This document shows, one piece after another, positions 18,311-26,576 of a stretch of DNA of 64,000 bases; the first letter of the stretch is position 1, and every line of letters starts with the position of its first letter. The notes below the pieces were generated by a model that saw nothing but the letters and a program-made list of their open reading frames with translations, was not told the DNA's origin and ran no database searches. This DNA is from Burkholderia sp. WP9 (lineage in GTDB: Bacteria > Pseudomonadota > Gammaproteobacteria > Burkholderiales > Burkholderiaceae). The stretch spans positions 1,178,001-1,242,000 of the forward strand of contig NZ_FNTG01000001.1 of NCBI RefSeq assembly GCF_900104795.1, written 5' to 3'. Both the position numbers and the translations under genes were made by a program.

Positions 18311-19714
18311 TCAGCTCATCTGAGCATAGGCGGGAAACGACACCTCGACCGTGAGGCCTCGTTCGCCAATGCCCGCACCCAGACGCAGGCTCGCGCCGAA
18401 GTGCTCCGCGATCCGCGCAACAATCGACAGACCCAGCCCGCTGCCGGTGGCCTGATTGCCGGTCGCGCGAAAGAAACGATTCGTCAGACGGTCGAGATCG
18501 TCGGGCGCGACGCCGGGGCCGTCGTCGCGTACGCTCACCTGCACGCGGTCTTCGGCGTGCTGCACGGCTACTTCTATGTTGCCGCCGGCGCGGCCGTACT
18601 TGATCGCGTTATCGAGCAGATTGTCGAGCAGTATGCCGATCAGCACGGGCTCCGCGTTGATCTCGGCGCGCATGTCGCCCTTGAGCATGACGTGAATGTT
18701 TTTCTGCTGGGCGTTGCGCTCGTTGGCGAGCAGCGCGTCTTTTGCCACCACGGCGGGTTTGAGCGGCGCCGTCGACATGGTTTCGTGCGCGTCCAGACGC
18801 GCGAGCAGCAGCAATTGCTCCGCGAGCCGCGCGCTGCGATCGACGCCTTGCACCACGCGTTCCATTGCCAGCCGTTGCCGCGCTTCGTCCGTTTCGGCCA
18901 GTGCGACCTGTGCCTGCACCTTGATCGCGGCCAGCGGCGTTTTCAGTTCATGAGAGGCGTCGGCGGTGAACGCGCGCTCGCGCTCCAGCGAGTGCAGCAA
19001 ACGCGAGAGCAGCAGATTGATCGCATCGACGAGCGGTCGCACCTCGGTCGGCGCGCGGCCGATATCGACCGGTTCCAGCCGGTTCACGCCGCGCGTACGG
19101 ATCGCACCCGAGAGCACCCGGAGCGGCGCGAGGCTCCAGCCGATGCTGAACCACACCAGCACCGCCAGCACCGGCAGCGCGATCAGCGTGGGGCGGGCGA
19201 TCCGGCTCGCGACGCCGCTCACCAGGTCGCTGCGCGTGTTGGCCGGTTCGAAGACGCGCACGGTGTGGCCGAGCAGCGTGTCGCGCAAGGTGAACGAGTG
19301 ATACATCTGGCCGCCGAGCGTGATGTCCCGCGCGCCGCTCGCGGCCGGCACCGGAAGATCCCATGCGTTGAGCGCGCGCAATTGCGGGCTGCCCGCCAGC
19401 ACTTCGCCGTTCGCGCCGCGCACCTGAAAGAGGGCGTCGCGGGGCAGCGAATCGTCGTCGTCACTGTCGTTGGCGCCGGGATCACCGCCTTTTTCTTCTT
19501 CGCGCACGTCGATGCGCGCGTTGGCGAGCGTGGTCAGATTGCGCTCATCGAGCAGCGCGAGAATCTGCGCGAGTTCGGCGAGCCGCGCCCCTTCCCATTC
19601 GCTCACTTCGCGGACGGCCTGGCGATAGCTCGACACGAGCGCAATGCCCCACATCAGCACGATGCTCGCGAGAACCAGCAGCACGAGCCGCCGGCGGATC
19701 GACGCGCCCATCAT
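18311..19714 (-). CDS. Sensor histidine kinase, PmrB/QseC type
   Basis: 467 residues: a membrane helix at about 10-30, a periplasmic domain with an acidic patch (GGDPGANDSDDDD), a second helix near 165-190, HAMP, a HisKA domain with phospho-acceptor in ASHELKTPLAAIKVQ (about residue 255), and a HATPase with N-box LLDNLLDNAIKYG and G-boxes DDGPGVA and GSGLGLSIV. The acidic periplasmic stretch is of the type used by PmrB to sense cationic peptides or metals. The start overlaps the response-regulator stop by 4 bp, so the two are co-translated. Confidence 0.9.
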   Translation of the reverse strand: MMGASIRRRLVLLVLASIVLMWGIALVSSYRQAVREVSEWEGARLAELAQILALLDERNLTTLANARIDVREEEKGGDPGANDSDDDDSLPRDALFQVRGANGEVLAGSPQLRALNAWDLPVPAASGARDITLGGQMYHSFTLRDTLLGHTVRVFEPANTRSDLVSGVASRIARPTLIALPVLAVLVWFSIGWSLAPLRVLSGAIRTRGVNRLEPVDIGRAPTEVRPLVDAINLLLSRLLHSLERERAFTADASHELKTPLAAIKVQAQVALAETDEARQRLAMERVVQGVDRSARLAEQLLLLARLDAHETMSTAPLKPAVVAKDALLANERNAQQKNIHVMLKGDMRAEINAEPVLIGILLDNLLDNAIKYGRAGGNIEVAVQHAEDRVQVSVRDDGPGVAPDDLDRLTNRFFRATGNQATGSGLGLSIVARIAEHFGASLRLGAGIGERGLTVEVSFPAYAQMS

Positions 19715-20370
19715 TCTTTCTCCACCACGTAGCCGATATTGCGCACCGTCTTGATCAGCTTCGCGCCGAGCTTCTTGCGCAGATTGGACACGTGCACCTC
19801 GATCGCGTTGCTCTCGATTTCTTCCTGCCAGCCATACAGGCTTTCTTCAAGACGCGAACGCGACTGCGGTATGCCCTGGTTGGTCAGCAACTGCATCAGG
19901 ATGGCCCATTCGCGCGAGGTGAGCGGCACGCGTTTCGCGCCCACTTCGACGGTTTGAGCGGCCGGATTGACCGTCAGGTCCTGATAGCGGATCTGCTCGA
20001 CGCTGCGGCCTTGCGCACGGCGCAGCAGAGCCCGGCAGCGCGCGATCAGCTCGGTCAGGTCGAAAGGCTTGCCGACGTAGTCGTCGGCACCCGCTTCGAG
20101 GCCATCGACCCGGTCGACCACCGTGCCCCGCGCGGTCAACACCAGCACCGGCACGTGCTTGCCCGAATCGCGCAGCCGTTTGAGCAGATCCATGCCCGAT
20201 ACGCGCGGTAACCCGAGATCGAGCACCACCAGCGCGTACGCGGTGGTGTCGAGCGCGAGACCGGCCTTGTGGCCGTCGCGGGCCCAGTCGACCGTGAAGC
20301 CGGCTTGGCGCAGTCCTGCTTCGACACCGCAGCCAATCAGATCGTCGTCTTCTACGAGGAGTACGCGCAT
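19711..20370 (-). CDS. Response regulator, OmpR/PmrA (QseB) type
   Basis: 219 residues. The receiver domain has the acidic pair in LLVEDDDLIG, the phospho-acceptor Asp in LVVLDLGLPR (residue 51) and the conserved Lys in DDYVGKPFDL. A winged-helix DNA-binding domain has RLEESLYGWQEEIESNAIEVHVSNLRK split by the recognition helix. The spacing and the 219-residue length are those of PmrA/QseB. The start MRVLLVEDD was preferred over an upstream ATG. PmrA/QseB-type boxes are placed before both flanking hopanoid operons and about 120 bp upstream of this gene, so I infer it regulates them and itself. Confidence 0.92.
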   Translation of the reverse strand: MRVLLVEDDDLIGCGVEAGLRQAGFTVDWARDGHKAGLALDTTAYALVVLDLGLPRVSGMDLLKRLRDSGKHVPVLVLTARGTVVDRVDGLEAGADDYVGKPFDLTELIARCRALLRRAQGRSVEQIRYQDLTVNPAAQTVEVGAKRVPLTSREWAILMQLLTNQGIPQSRSRLEESLYGWQEEIESNAIEVHVSNLRKKLGAKLIKTVRNIGYVVEKE

Positions 20371-20485
20371 GGGTCCATTCATTCCATTCGATGTTTTTTG
20401 CATGGCGGCCGGCAGGTCAAGTCAGGTGTCGAACCGCAGCCCGAAGTTTAACCATGCTGTTCATAACACGCTTTATACGCCTTCT

Positions 20486-20521
20486 TCCTTAAGGTTTCCT
20501 TCAGCTTGACTCGCTACTATC
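20486..20521 (+). promoter_or_regulatory. PmrA/QseB-type box and promoter upstream of the hpnI-hpnK operon
   Basis: CTTAAG (20489-20494), 5 bp, CTTCAG (20500-20505), then 10 bp and TACTAT (20516-20521), a -10-like box. The 23 bp at 20486-20508 repeat 14408-14430 exactly. It lies between the response regulator gene (minus) and the membrane-protein gene (plus), so it could also autoregulate the two-component system. Confidence 0.75.
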
Positions 20522-20699
20522 GGCCATCAACAGATCCTTGTGGCGGCGCCATTGCAAGCACGCGGCCTCGCGTCTGTTGCAACGTCTTTGCAGTTCAATC
20601 GTAGGCATCTCGATGGAATGGACGGTCGGCCGTTTTTCGGGCCGACGGGTCGCGCCGAGGCAAGGCGCCAGGCATTTCGTCAGGCAACGAGACCGAGTC

Positions 20700-21050
20700 A
20701 TGAAGCCAGTCACCCTCGATATGCTGCGCGCCCACCTGCTGGTGGCTTCGCTTACGGCCATGGGCGCGGAGTTGCTCGTGTGCCTCGGGCTGCTGGTGTG
20801 GCCGGTTTCGGAGCACGCCTTCGGTTCCACGCCGTTCCGGCTTTTGGCCGTGGCGGTGATTGTCAGCGGTGTGATCGTCACGCGCCAGTTCGCGCACGCC
20901 GCTTTCGACTTCGCTCTGCAGGGTCATTACGCCACAGGCGCCGGCCGGCCCGCACGGTCTGTCGCGGTCGCCTCGAACTGTCCGCGGCGCTGGCTCGTGA
21001 TTCTTCATCTGCGCCTGACCGGCAGACCGTTCGTGCTCGCCGAGCATTGA
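20700..21050 (+). CDS. Small membrane protein of the hopanoid locus
   Basis: 116 residues from ATG 20700 (MKPVTLDMLRAHLLVASL). Two hydrophobic helices (about 13-37 and 45-66) are followed by a soluble C-terminal part with RQFAHAAFDFALQGHYATG and LVILHLRLTGRPFVLAEH. I do not recognise the family. It lies between the PmrA-type promoter and hpnI, 12 bp before the latter, and so is probably co-transcribed. It may be an accessory to hopanoid modification or to membrane stress. The start is supported by the change from arginine-rich to hydrophobic sequence. Confidence 0.6.
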   Translation: MKPVTLDMLRAHLLVASLTAMGAELLVCLGLLVWPVSEHAFGSTPFRLLAVAVIVSGVIVTRQFAHAAFDFALQGHYATGAGRPARSVAVASNCPRRWLVILHLRLTGRPFVLAEH

Positions 21051-21062
21051 CGGAATGGGACG

Positions 21063-22337
21063 ATGGCGGCGCACGCATTAACAGCATGCCAATGGGTCCT
21101 GCTCGGCGGATGCGTCGGCGCTTCGCTGTACGCGCTGCTGGCGGCGGTTGCGATGCCGTTTTTCGCCTCTCGCCGGCGCGTAGCGGGTAGTCCTGCTCAA
21201 GGCGCTTCGCGCAACTCGCATGCGTTGTATCCCTTCAAACATGTCGGTGTCAGCGTGCTCAAGCCGCTGTGCGGCGCCGAGCCACGGCTCTACGAAAATC
21301 TGCGGACCTTCTGCGAGCAGCGCCATGGATACTTCCAGCTGGTGCTCGGCGTGTCCTCGCCCGACGACCCGGCCATTGCCGTGGTCCGCCGGCTTCAGGC
21401 GGCCTATCCATTGCACGACATCGAACTCGCGATCGATACGCGCGTGCACGGCAGCAATCTCAAGGTCAGCAATCTGATCAACATGGCGGAGCGGGCCCGC
21501 CATGAGGTGATCGTGATCGCCGATAGCGACATTGCCGTCGAAGACCATTATCTAGACAGCGTGGCCGCGCCGCTCGCGGATCCGCGCGTGGGCGTGGTCA
21601 CGTGTCTTTACGTGGCCCAAGGTGTCGGCGGTTTCTGGCCGCGCGTGGGCGCGCTCTTCATCAACGAATGGTTCGCGCCGTCGGTGCGTGTCGCGCACGC
21701 GGCCGGTTCGCGCAGTTTCGGCTTCGGTGCGACGCTCGCTTTGCGGCGCGCGACACTCGAGCGCATCGGCGGTTTCGAGGTGCTGAAAAACTGTCTCGCG
21801 GACGATTACTGGCTGGCCGAACACGTGCGCGCCCTCGGGCTGCAGACCGTACTCTCGCGCGTGATCGTGGCCACCGACGTGATCGAGCCGACGTTCTCCG
21901 CGCTGTGGCAACGCGAAACGCGCTGGCTGCGCACGATCCGCTCGGTGAACCCGCTCGGCTTCGCGTTCCTCTTCATCACCTTTCCCACGCCCTGGCTGCT
22001 GACCGGCGCGTGGCTCACCGCCAGCCTTGCTGCGAATACGTCCCATGCGGCCCACGTGTGGGCCGAACTCACGTGCGCAACCAGCACGACGATCGGCCTC
22101 GCTGCCCGTCTGCTGTTGCATTGGCGCTCCGCGCGTCATGGGCGTACTTTCTGGCGTGATCTGCCGCTCGTGCCCTTGCGCGATGCCTTGCTGGCGTTGC
22201 AGTGGCTGGCGGGCGCGTTCGGCTCGCACGTGGTGTGGCGCGGTGCGCGCGTGCCCGTCGAGACTTCCACGTCGAGGGCGGCACGCGGCGGCGCGATGAA
22301 CGTGATGGATGTCGCGGAGGCGTCCGATGGTCGCTAA
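21063..22337 (+). CDS. hpnI: Hopanoid-associated glycosyltransferase HpnI
   Basis: 424 residues. N-terminal helix (8-32), then GVSVLKPLCGAEPRLYENLR, the DxD-like VIADSDIAVED, an acidic NCLADDYWLAEHV, the motif QRETRWLRTIRSV (QxxRW), and C-terminal helices. HpnI transfers N-acetylglucosamine to bacteriohopanetetrol; HpnK then removes the acetyl group and HpnJ contracts the sugar to a cyclitol. Its 3' end overlaps hpnK. It is a paralogue of the enzyme encoded at 15,954. I give it the hpnI name because it is fused in operon with hpnK, the usual order. Confidence 0.87.
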   Translation: MAAHALTACQWVLLGGCVGASLYALLAAVAMPFFASRRRVAGSPAQGASRNSHALYPFKHVGVSVLKPLCGAEPRLYENLRTFCEQRHGYFQLVLGVSSPDDPAIAVVRRLQAAYPLHDIELAIDTRVHGSNLKVSNLINMAERARHEVIVIADSDIAVEDHYLDSVAAPLADPRVGVVTCLYVAQGVGGFWPRVGALFINEWFAPSVRVAHAAGSRSFGFGATLALRRATLERIGGFEVLKNCLADDYWLAEHVRALGLQTVLSRVIVATDVIEPTFSALWQRETRWLRTIRSVNPLGFAFLFITFPTPWLLTGAWLTASLAANTSHAAHVWAELTCATSTTIGLAARLLLHWRSARHGRTFWRDLPLVPLRDALLALQWLAGAFGSHVVWRGARVPVETSTSRAARGGAMNVMDVAEASDGR

Positions 22338-23151
22338 GCCGCGCGGACTCATCGTGACCGCCGACGATTTCGGACTGCACGCGCGCGTGAACGAGGCGGT
22401 CGAGCGCGCGCATCGCGACGGCGTGCTCAGCGCCGCGAGCCTGATGGTCGGCGCGCCGGCCGCCGGCGACGCGGTGGCGCGCGCCCGTGCGTTGCCGCAA
22501 CTGCGGGTCGGTTTGCATCTGGTGCTGGCTGACGGCGTCGCGAGCGCGCCGCGCGAGCGGATTGCGGCTTTGGTCGACGAACATGGCCGCTTTGGCAGCA
22601 ACATGGTGTGGGACGGCGTGAGGTTCTTTTTCTTGCCGCACGTGCGCAAGCAGCTTGCGCGGGAAGTTCGCGCGCAGTTCGAGGCCTTCGCGAACACCGG
22701 TCTGACGCTCGATCATGTCAACACCCACAAGCACTTTCATTTGCACCCGACGGTGCTCGGGCTGATTCTGGAAATCGGCCGCGAATACGGAATGAAGGCC
22801 ATGCGCTTGCCGTTCGAAGCGAATGCGCCGCCATGGTTGCGGCCGTGGATCGCGCGGGTCGAGGCGCGTCTGGATCGCGCGGGCATCGCGCATAACGATT
22901 ATGTGGTGGGGATCGCGGATAGCGGGCGGATGGACGAGGCGGCGTGGCTTGCGGCGCTCGCCGATCTGCCGCATGGGGTGGGGGAGATTTATTGCCATCC
23001 GGCGGTGGCGGGCGAGCGGGCGTTGAGCGACGGCATGCGCGATTACCGGCACGAGGCGGAATTGCAAGCGCTGTTGTCGGCGAAGGTTGCCATGGCGATT
23101 CGCGCGGCGGGAGTGCGGGTCGGCGGGTTTGGGGATGTGCTGGCCGGGTAG
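22327..23151 (+). CDS. hpnK: Hopanoid-associated deacetylase HpnK (YdjC-like)
   Basis: 274 residues of the YdjC/ChbG carbohydrate-deacetylase fold: TADDFGLHARVNEAVERAH (metal-binding Asp pair at about 13-14) and NTHKHFHLHPTVL (His cluster at about 133-145). HpnK removes the acetyl group from GlcNAc-bacteriohopanetetrol. The start is ATG 22327, because GGAGG lies 6 nt upstream; ATG 22309 is possible but has no RBS. The gene overlaps hpnI by 11 bp. Its 3' end faces the first LysR gene of the furan cluster. Confidence 0.9.
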   Translation: MVAKPRGLIVTADDFGLHARVNEAVERAHRDGVLSAASLMVGAPAAGDAVARARALPQLRVGLHLVLADGVASAPRERIAALVDEHGRFGSNMVWDGVRFFFLPHVRKQLAREVRAQFEAFANTGLTLDHVNTHKHFHLHPTVLGLILEIGREYGMKAMRLPFEANAPPWLRPWIARVEARLDRAGIAHNDYVVGIADSGRMDEAAWLAALADLPHGVGEIYCHPAVAGERALSDGMRDYRHEAELQALLSAKVAMAIRAAGVRVGGFGDVLAG

Positions 23152-23174
23152 TTTTGCGGTCGGCGCTAAAGGGC

Positions 23175-24155
23175 CTAATGTTTCCCGGACGAAAGCGCCG
23201 GAGGTGGCTCGCTCGACGCATCTCCAGACGGGGGACTCAGCGTCGCGTCCAGTTCCGACGCGCTCGACACCTGGCGCAATTCATCGGCGATGATCGACAC
23301 CAGCGCATCCGCCGCGGCGCTCAACGGGCGTCGCGGATGGGTCACGCACACGATATGCCGCACGATGCGCGGCGCGAGAATGGGGTAGGCGCGCAGGCTG
23401 CCCTGGCGCACCCCGCGCTGCACGGCGATACGCGGCAGGATGGTTGCGAAGTGGGTACTCTCCACCAGTTTCACGATCGTGCTCAACACGTCGATCTCGA
23501 AGCGCGGCGCGAGCAGCACGTCTTCATGCTGTGCAGCCGTATCGAGCACGCCCCGCAAGCCGTGACGCTTGGTCGGCAGCACCAGTTCCAGTTCCGGCAG
23601 TTGCGCGAGTTCGATCGCGTGCGGCAACTCGGGTCCGTGCTCGGCGCTCGTCACCAGCACCATTTCCTCGTCGAGCAAGGGCTGCGCGTCGAGTGAGAGA
23701 CGTGCGCGCGGTTTGTTGATCAGCGCCGCGTCGAGCTGGCCGCCCGCCACCCAGTCGATGAAAGTCGCGCTGTAGCCGTCCGCCACGGTCACTTCGACAT
23801 GGGGGTAACGCGCATGGAAACGCGACAGCGCATCGGCCAGCACGCTTTCCGTGACCGATGCGATCAGCCCGATCGACACATGCCCGGTCACCACCTCGTC
23901 GCGCTGCACGAGTTGCTGACGGGCATGCGCGAGATCGCGCATGATCGGCAGAAACAGCCGGTACATCAGCCGGCCGGCCGCTGTCGGCGCCATGCCGTGC
24001 GCGTTGCGCTCGAAGAGCTGCTGGTGCAGTTCGTCCTCGAGTTTGGCAATCTGCATGCTGAGCGCGGGCTGCACGATGTTCAGGCGTTTTGCCGCCCGCG
24101 TGACCGAACCGTCCTCGAAGAGCGCGATGAAATACTGGATTTGCCTGAGGTCCAT
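23175..24155 (-). CDS. LysR-type regulator of the furan cluster (HmfR-like)
   Basis: 326 residues. The N-terminal HTH (about 1-60) contains DGSVTRAAKRLNIVQPALSM. A LysR effector-binding domain follows, with a Ser/Pro-rich tail after about residue 295. It diverges from hmfF across 317 bp that contain a T-N11-A dyad. It is strikingly similar to the LysR protein at 36,665 at the other end of the cluster: the first 38 residues differ in only two positions. LysR proteins of hmf clusters respond to furoic acid or its CoA ester. I infer the same role, effector unproven. Confidence 0.88.
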   Translation of the reverse strand: MDLRQIQYFIALFEDGSVTRAAKRLNIVQPALSMQIAKLEDELHQQLFERNAHGMAPTAAGRLMYRLFLPIMRDLAHARQQLVQRDEVVTGHVSIGLIASVTESVLADALSRFHARYPHVEVTVADGYSATFIDWVAGGQLDAALINKPRARLSLDAQPLLDEEMVLVTSAEHGPELPHAIELAQLPELELVLPTKRHGLRGVLDTAAQHEDVLLAPRFEIDVLSTIVKLVESTHFATILPRIAVQRGVRQGSLRAYPILAPRIVRHIVCVTHPRRPLSAAADALVSIIADELRQVSSASELDATLSPPSGDASSEPPPALSSGKH

Positions 24156-24347
24156 GTTGGTATGAATAAAACATCAGCAAACGTAATGAGAACGGCGCGC
24201 CGTATCAGATGAAAACGGGAGCCGCGCGCCATCAATGCCTGCAAAGCGTGGCTGCGGCCCTCCGCCATGGTCGGCGACCCGCGCGGTGGCTCGCGGTCTC
24301 CATTGATAACCTGCCTACAATTGCCTGTCATTGGTGCTAACACGCAT

Positions 24348-24362
24348 ATCATCAGGAATGAT
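24348..24362. promoter_or_regulatory. LysR-type operator candidate (T-N11-A dyad) before hmfF
   Basis: ATCAT-CAGGA-ATGAT is a perfect 5-bp inverted repeat containing the LysR consensus T-N11-A. It lies between the divergent LysR gene and hmfF, 111 bp before the hmfF start. AT-rich sequence downstream (24370-24400, with TTATAAG) could hold the -10 region. Confidence 0.5.
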
Positions 24363-24472
24363 CCAGCGCATCAATAATCAATATTAGAAGTTATAAGCCG
24401 ATCTCGTTACGCTTCCGTCATCAACTGGCCGTCCGGTTCGGACATGAAGCCGGGGCACGGATGGAGACGTAA

Positions 24473-25957
24473 ATGAATACTCGCGATGCCGCATCGCCCG
24501 GCACTTTCCACCTGAGGTGGGGCCGCCCGTCGGGCGTGCTCACGCTGCGTGACTGGCTGGCGCACCTGGCGCACACAGGCCGGCTGGCCACGATCGACCA
24601 ACCGGTTGCGCTCGAACACGAACTCGCCGCGATTGCGAAGCGCCTCGACGGCACGCAAGCCGCTTTCTTCACGAAGCCGGGCGGTCACGACGTGCCGGTG
24701 GTCAGCGGTTTCATGTCGCGCCGCGGCTGGATCGCCGAAGCAATGGGCGTGGCCGAGGCCGATCTGCTCGCGCGCTTTCGCGACGCGGCCGATCAGCCGG
24801 TTGCCTCGAAGGAAATTCCACGCGCCGAGGCGCCCTGCCAGCAGGTCGTGCATACCAGCGGCATCGACCTTCACCAGCTGCTGCCGATTCCCACGCACAG
24901 CGAACACGACAACGGGCCGTATATCACCGCCGGTCTCGTGATTGCGCGTAATCCGCGTACCGGCGTGCAGAACGTGTCGATCAACCGCATTCAGGTGCAT
25001 GGGCCGGACCGCATGGCGATCCTGCTGCTGCCGCGCCACTTGTACGCCTTCCAGAAAGCCGCGGAAGAAGCGGGTGAGGCCCTCGACGTCGCCATCGCGA
25101 TCGGCGTCGATCCGCTGACCATGCTCGCCTCGCAAGCCATCTCCCCAATCGATTCCGACGAACTCGAAATCGCCGGCGCACTGCATGGCGCGCCGCTGCC
25201 GGTGGTCAAATGCGTGAGCAACGGCGTCGACGTGCCGGCCTACGCCGAGATCGTGATAGAAGGGCGCATTCTGCCGAACGTGCGCGAACTGGAAGGCCCA
25301 TTCGGCGAATTCCCGAAGTACTACAGCGCGCAGGAAGCGCGCGAGGTGATCGAAGTCACCGCGGTGACGCATCGCGAGAAGCCGATTTTTCATACGATCG
25401 TGCCGGCGGAAATGGAGCATCTGCTGCTCGGCGCGATTCCACGCGAGGCGACGCTGCTCGCGCATCTGCAGCGTAGTCATCCCAACGTGAAGGACGTGCA
25501 TCTGTCCGTGGGCGGCGTGTGCCGCTATCACCTGTGGGTGCAGTTCGAGAAGAAGCGCGAAGGCGAAGCGAAGAACGTGATTCTGTGCGCATTCGGCGCG
25601 CACTACGACATCAAGCAGGTCGTGGTGGTCGACACCGATGTGGACGTGCACGATCCGGCCGAAATCGAATGGGCCATCGCCACGCGCTTCCAGGCCGACC
25701 GCGACCTCGTCGTGATCGAAGGCGCGCAAGGCTCGCCGCTCGATCCGTCCACCACCGTCGGTCAGCCCGAGGACGCGCCGCCGCATCTGCAAGGCGTGAG
25801 CGCCAAGATGGGATTCGACGCCACGCGGCCCGTGGTGTATCCGTCGCACGTGTTCACGCGGGTGCGCATTCCGGGGCAGGACACGGTGAATCTGGAGACC
25901 CTCGTGGCCGCCGACAACACCGCGTTCGACACGTATCTGGGTGGCGCACATGGCTGA
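24473..25957 (+). CDS. hmfF: 2,5-furandicarboxylate decarboxylase, UbiD family (HmfF)
   Basis: A 494-residue UbiD-type decarboxylase that needs prenylated FMN. Signature regions are VSINRIQVHGPDRMA, with the residues of the cofactor site, and the catalytic acid segment ELEGPFGEFPKYYS (about 271-284). In hmf clusters it turns 2,5-furandicarboxylate into 2-furoate. The partner flavin prenyltransferase gene follows with an 8-bp overlap. The assignment to furan rather than another aromatic acid rests on the whole gene set downstream, which matches the described hmfFG-ABCDE-H inventory. Confidence 0.87.
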   Translation: MNTRDAASPGTFHLRWGRPSGVLTLRDWLAHLAHTGRLATIDQPVALEHELAAIAKRLDGTQAAFFTKPGGHDVPVVSGFMSRRGWIAEAMGVAEADLLARFRDAADQPVASKEIPRAEAPCQQVVHTSGIDLHQLLPIPTHSEHDNGPYITAGLVIARNPRTGVQNVSINRIQVHGPDRMAILLLPRHLYAFQKAAEEAGEALDVAIAIGVDPLTMLASQAISPIDSDELEIAGALHGAPLPVVKCVSNGVDVPAYAEIVIEGRILPNVRELEGPFGEFPKYYSAQEAREVIEVTAVTHREKPIFHTIVPAEMEHLLLGAIPREATLLAHLQRSHPNVKDVHLSVGGVCRYHLWVQFEKKREGEAKNVILCAFGAHYDIKQVVVVDTDVDVHDPAEIEWAIATRFQADRDLVVIEGAQGSPLDPSTTVGQPEDAPPHLQGVSAKMGFDATRPVVYPSHVFTRVRIPGQDTVNLETLVAADNTAFDTYLGGAHG

Positions 25958-26576
25958 GTACGGACACCAGCCTCAGCGCATCGTCGTCGGCATTTCCGGC
26001 GCGAGCGGCGCGCTGATCGCCGTGCGTCTGCTGGCGGCGTTGCGCCGCCTCGGCACGCACGAAACGCATCTGATCGTGTCGGCCTCCGGCGCGGTCACGG
26101 CGGCGCAGGAACTCGGCATGACGCGCGGCGACCTCGAGCGTCTCGCCGACGTGGTCTACAACGTGCGCGACATTGGCGCGGCAGTGGCGAGCGGTTCGTT
26201 CATCACGGCGGGCATGGTGATCGCGCCGTGCTCGATGAAGACGCTCGCGGGCGTGGCCAACGGTTTTGCCGACAACCTGCTCACGCGCGCCGCCGATGTG
26301 ATGCTCAAGGAGCGCCGCCGGCTCGTGCTGGTCGCACGCGAAACGCCGCTCAATCTCGCGCATCTGCGCAACATGACTTCCGTCACGGAGATGGGCGGGA
26401 TCGTCATGCCGCCGGTGCCCGCTTTCTACGCGCATCCCAGGACGATCGAGGACGTGGTCGATCACACGGTAGGCCGTATTCTCGATCTGTTCGGGATCGA
26501 GCATCGGGAGATCGCGCAGCGTTGGAGCGGACTTGCGGACGAATTCGCGGCGCGCCGCTCGGGAGACGACGAATGA
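25950..26576 (+). CDS. hmfG: Flavin prenyltransferase, UbiX family (HmfG)
   Basis: 208 residues. The FMN-binding start VVGISGASGALIAVRLL lies at about 12-28, and the Ser/Met-rich CSMKTLAGVANGFADNLLTRAADV and the RETPLNLAHLRNM segment are typical of UbiX. It prenylates FMN to make the UbiD cofactor. ATG 25950 was chosen over GTG 25941; the start lies inside the hmfF 3' end. The stop overlaps the next ATG (ATGA). A dedicated UbiX in the same operon supports a specialised UbiD. Confidence 0.9.
   Translation: MAEYGHQPQRIVVGISGASGALIAVRLLAALRRLGTHETHLIVSASGAVTAAQELGMTRGDLERLADVVYNVRDIGAAVASGSFITAGMVIAPCSMKTLAGVANGFADNLLTRAADVMLKERRRLVLVARETPLNLAHLRNMTSVTEMGGIVMPPVPAFYAHPRTIEDVVDHTVGRILDLFGIEHREIAQRWSGLADEFAARRSGDDE

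Noticed and set aside
20540..21190. A 216-codon plus-strand frame upstream of hpnI
   Set aside because: It overlaps the better 116-residue membrane protein frame and the hpnI start, and is Arg-rich throughout.
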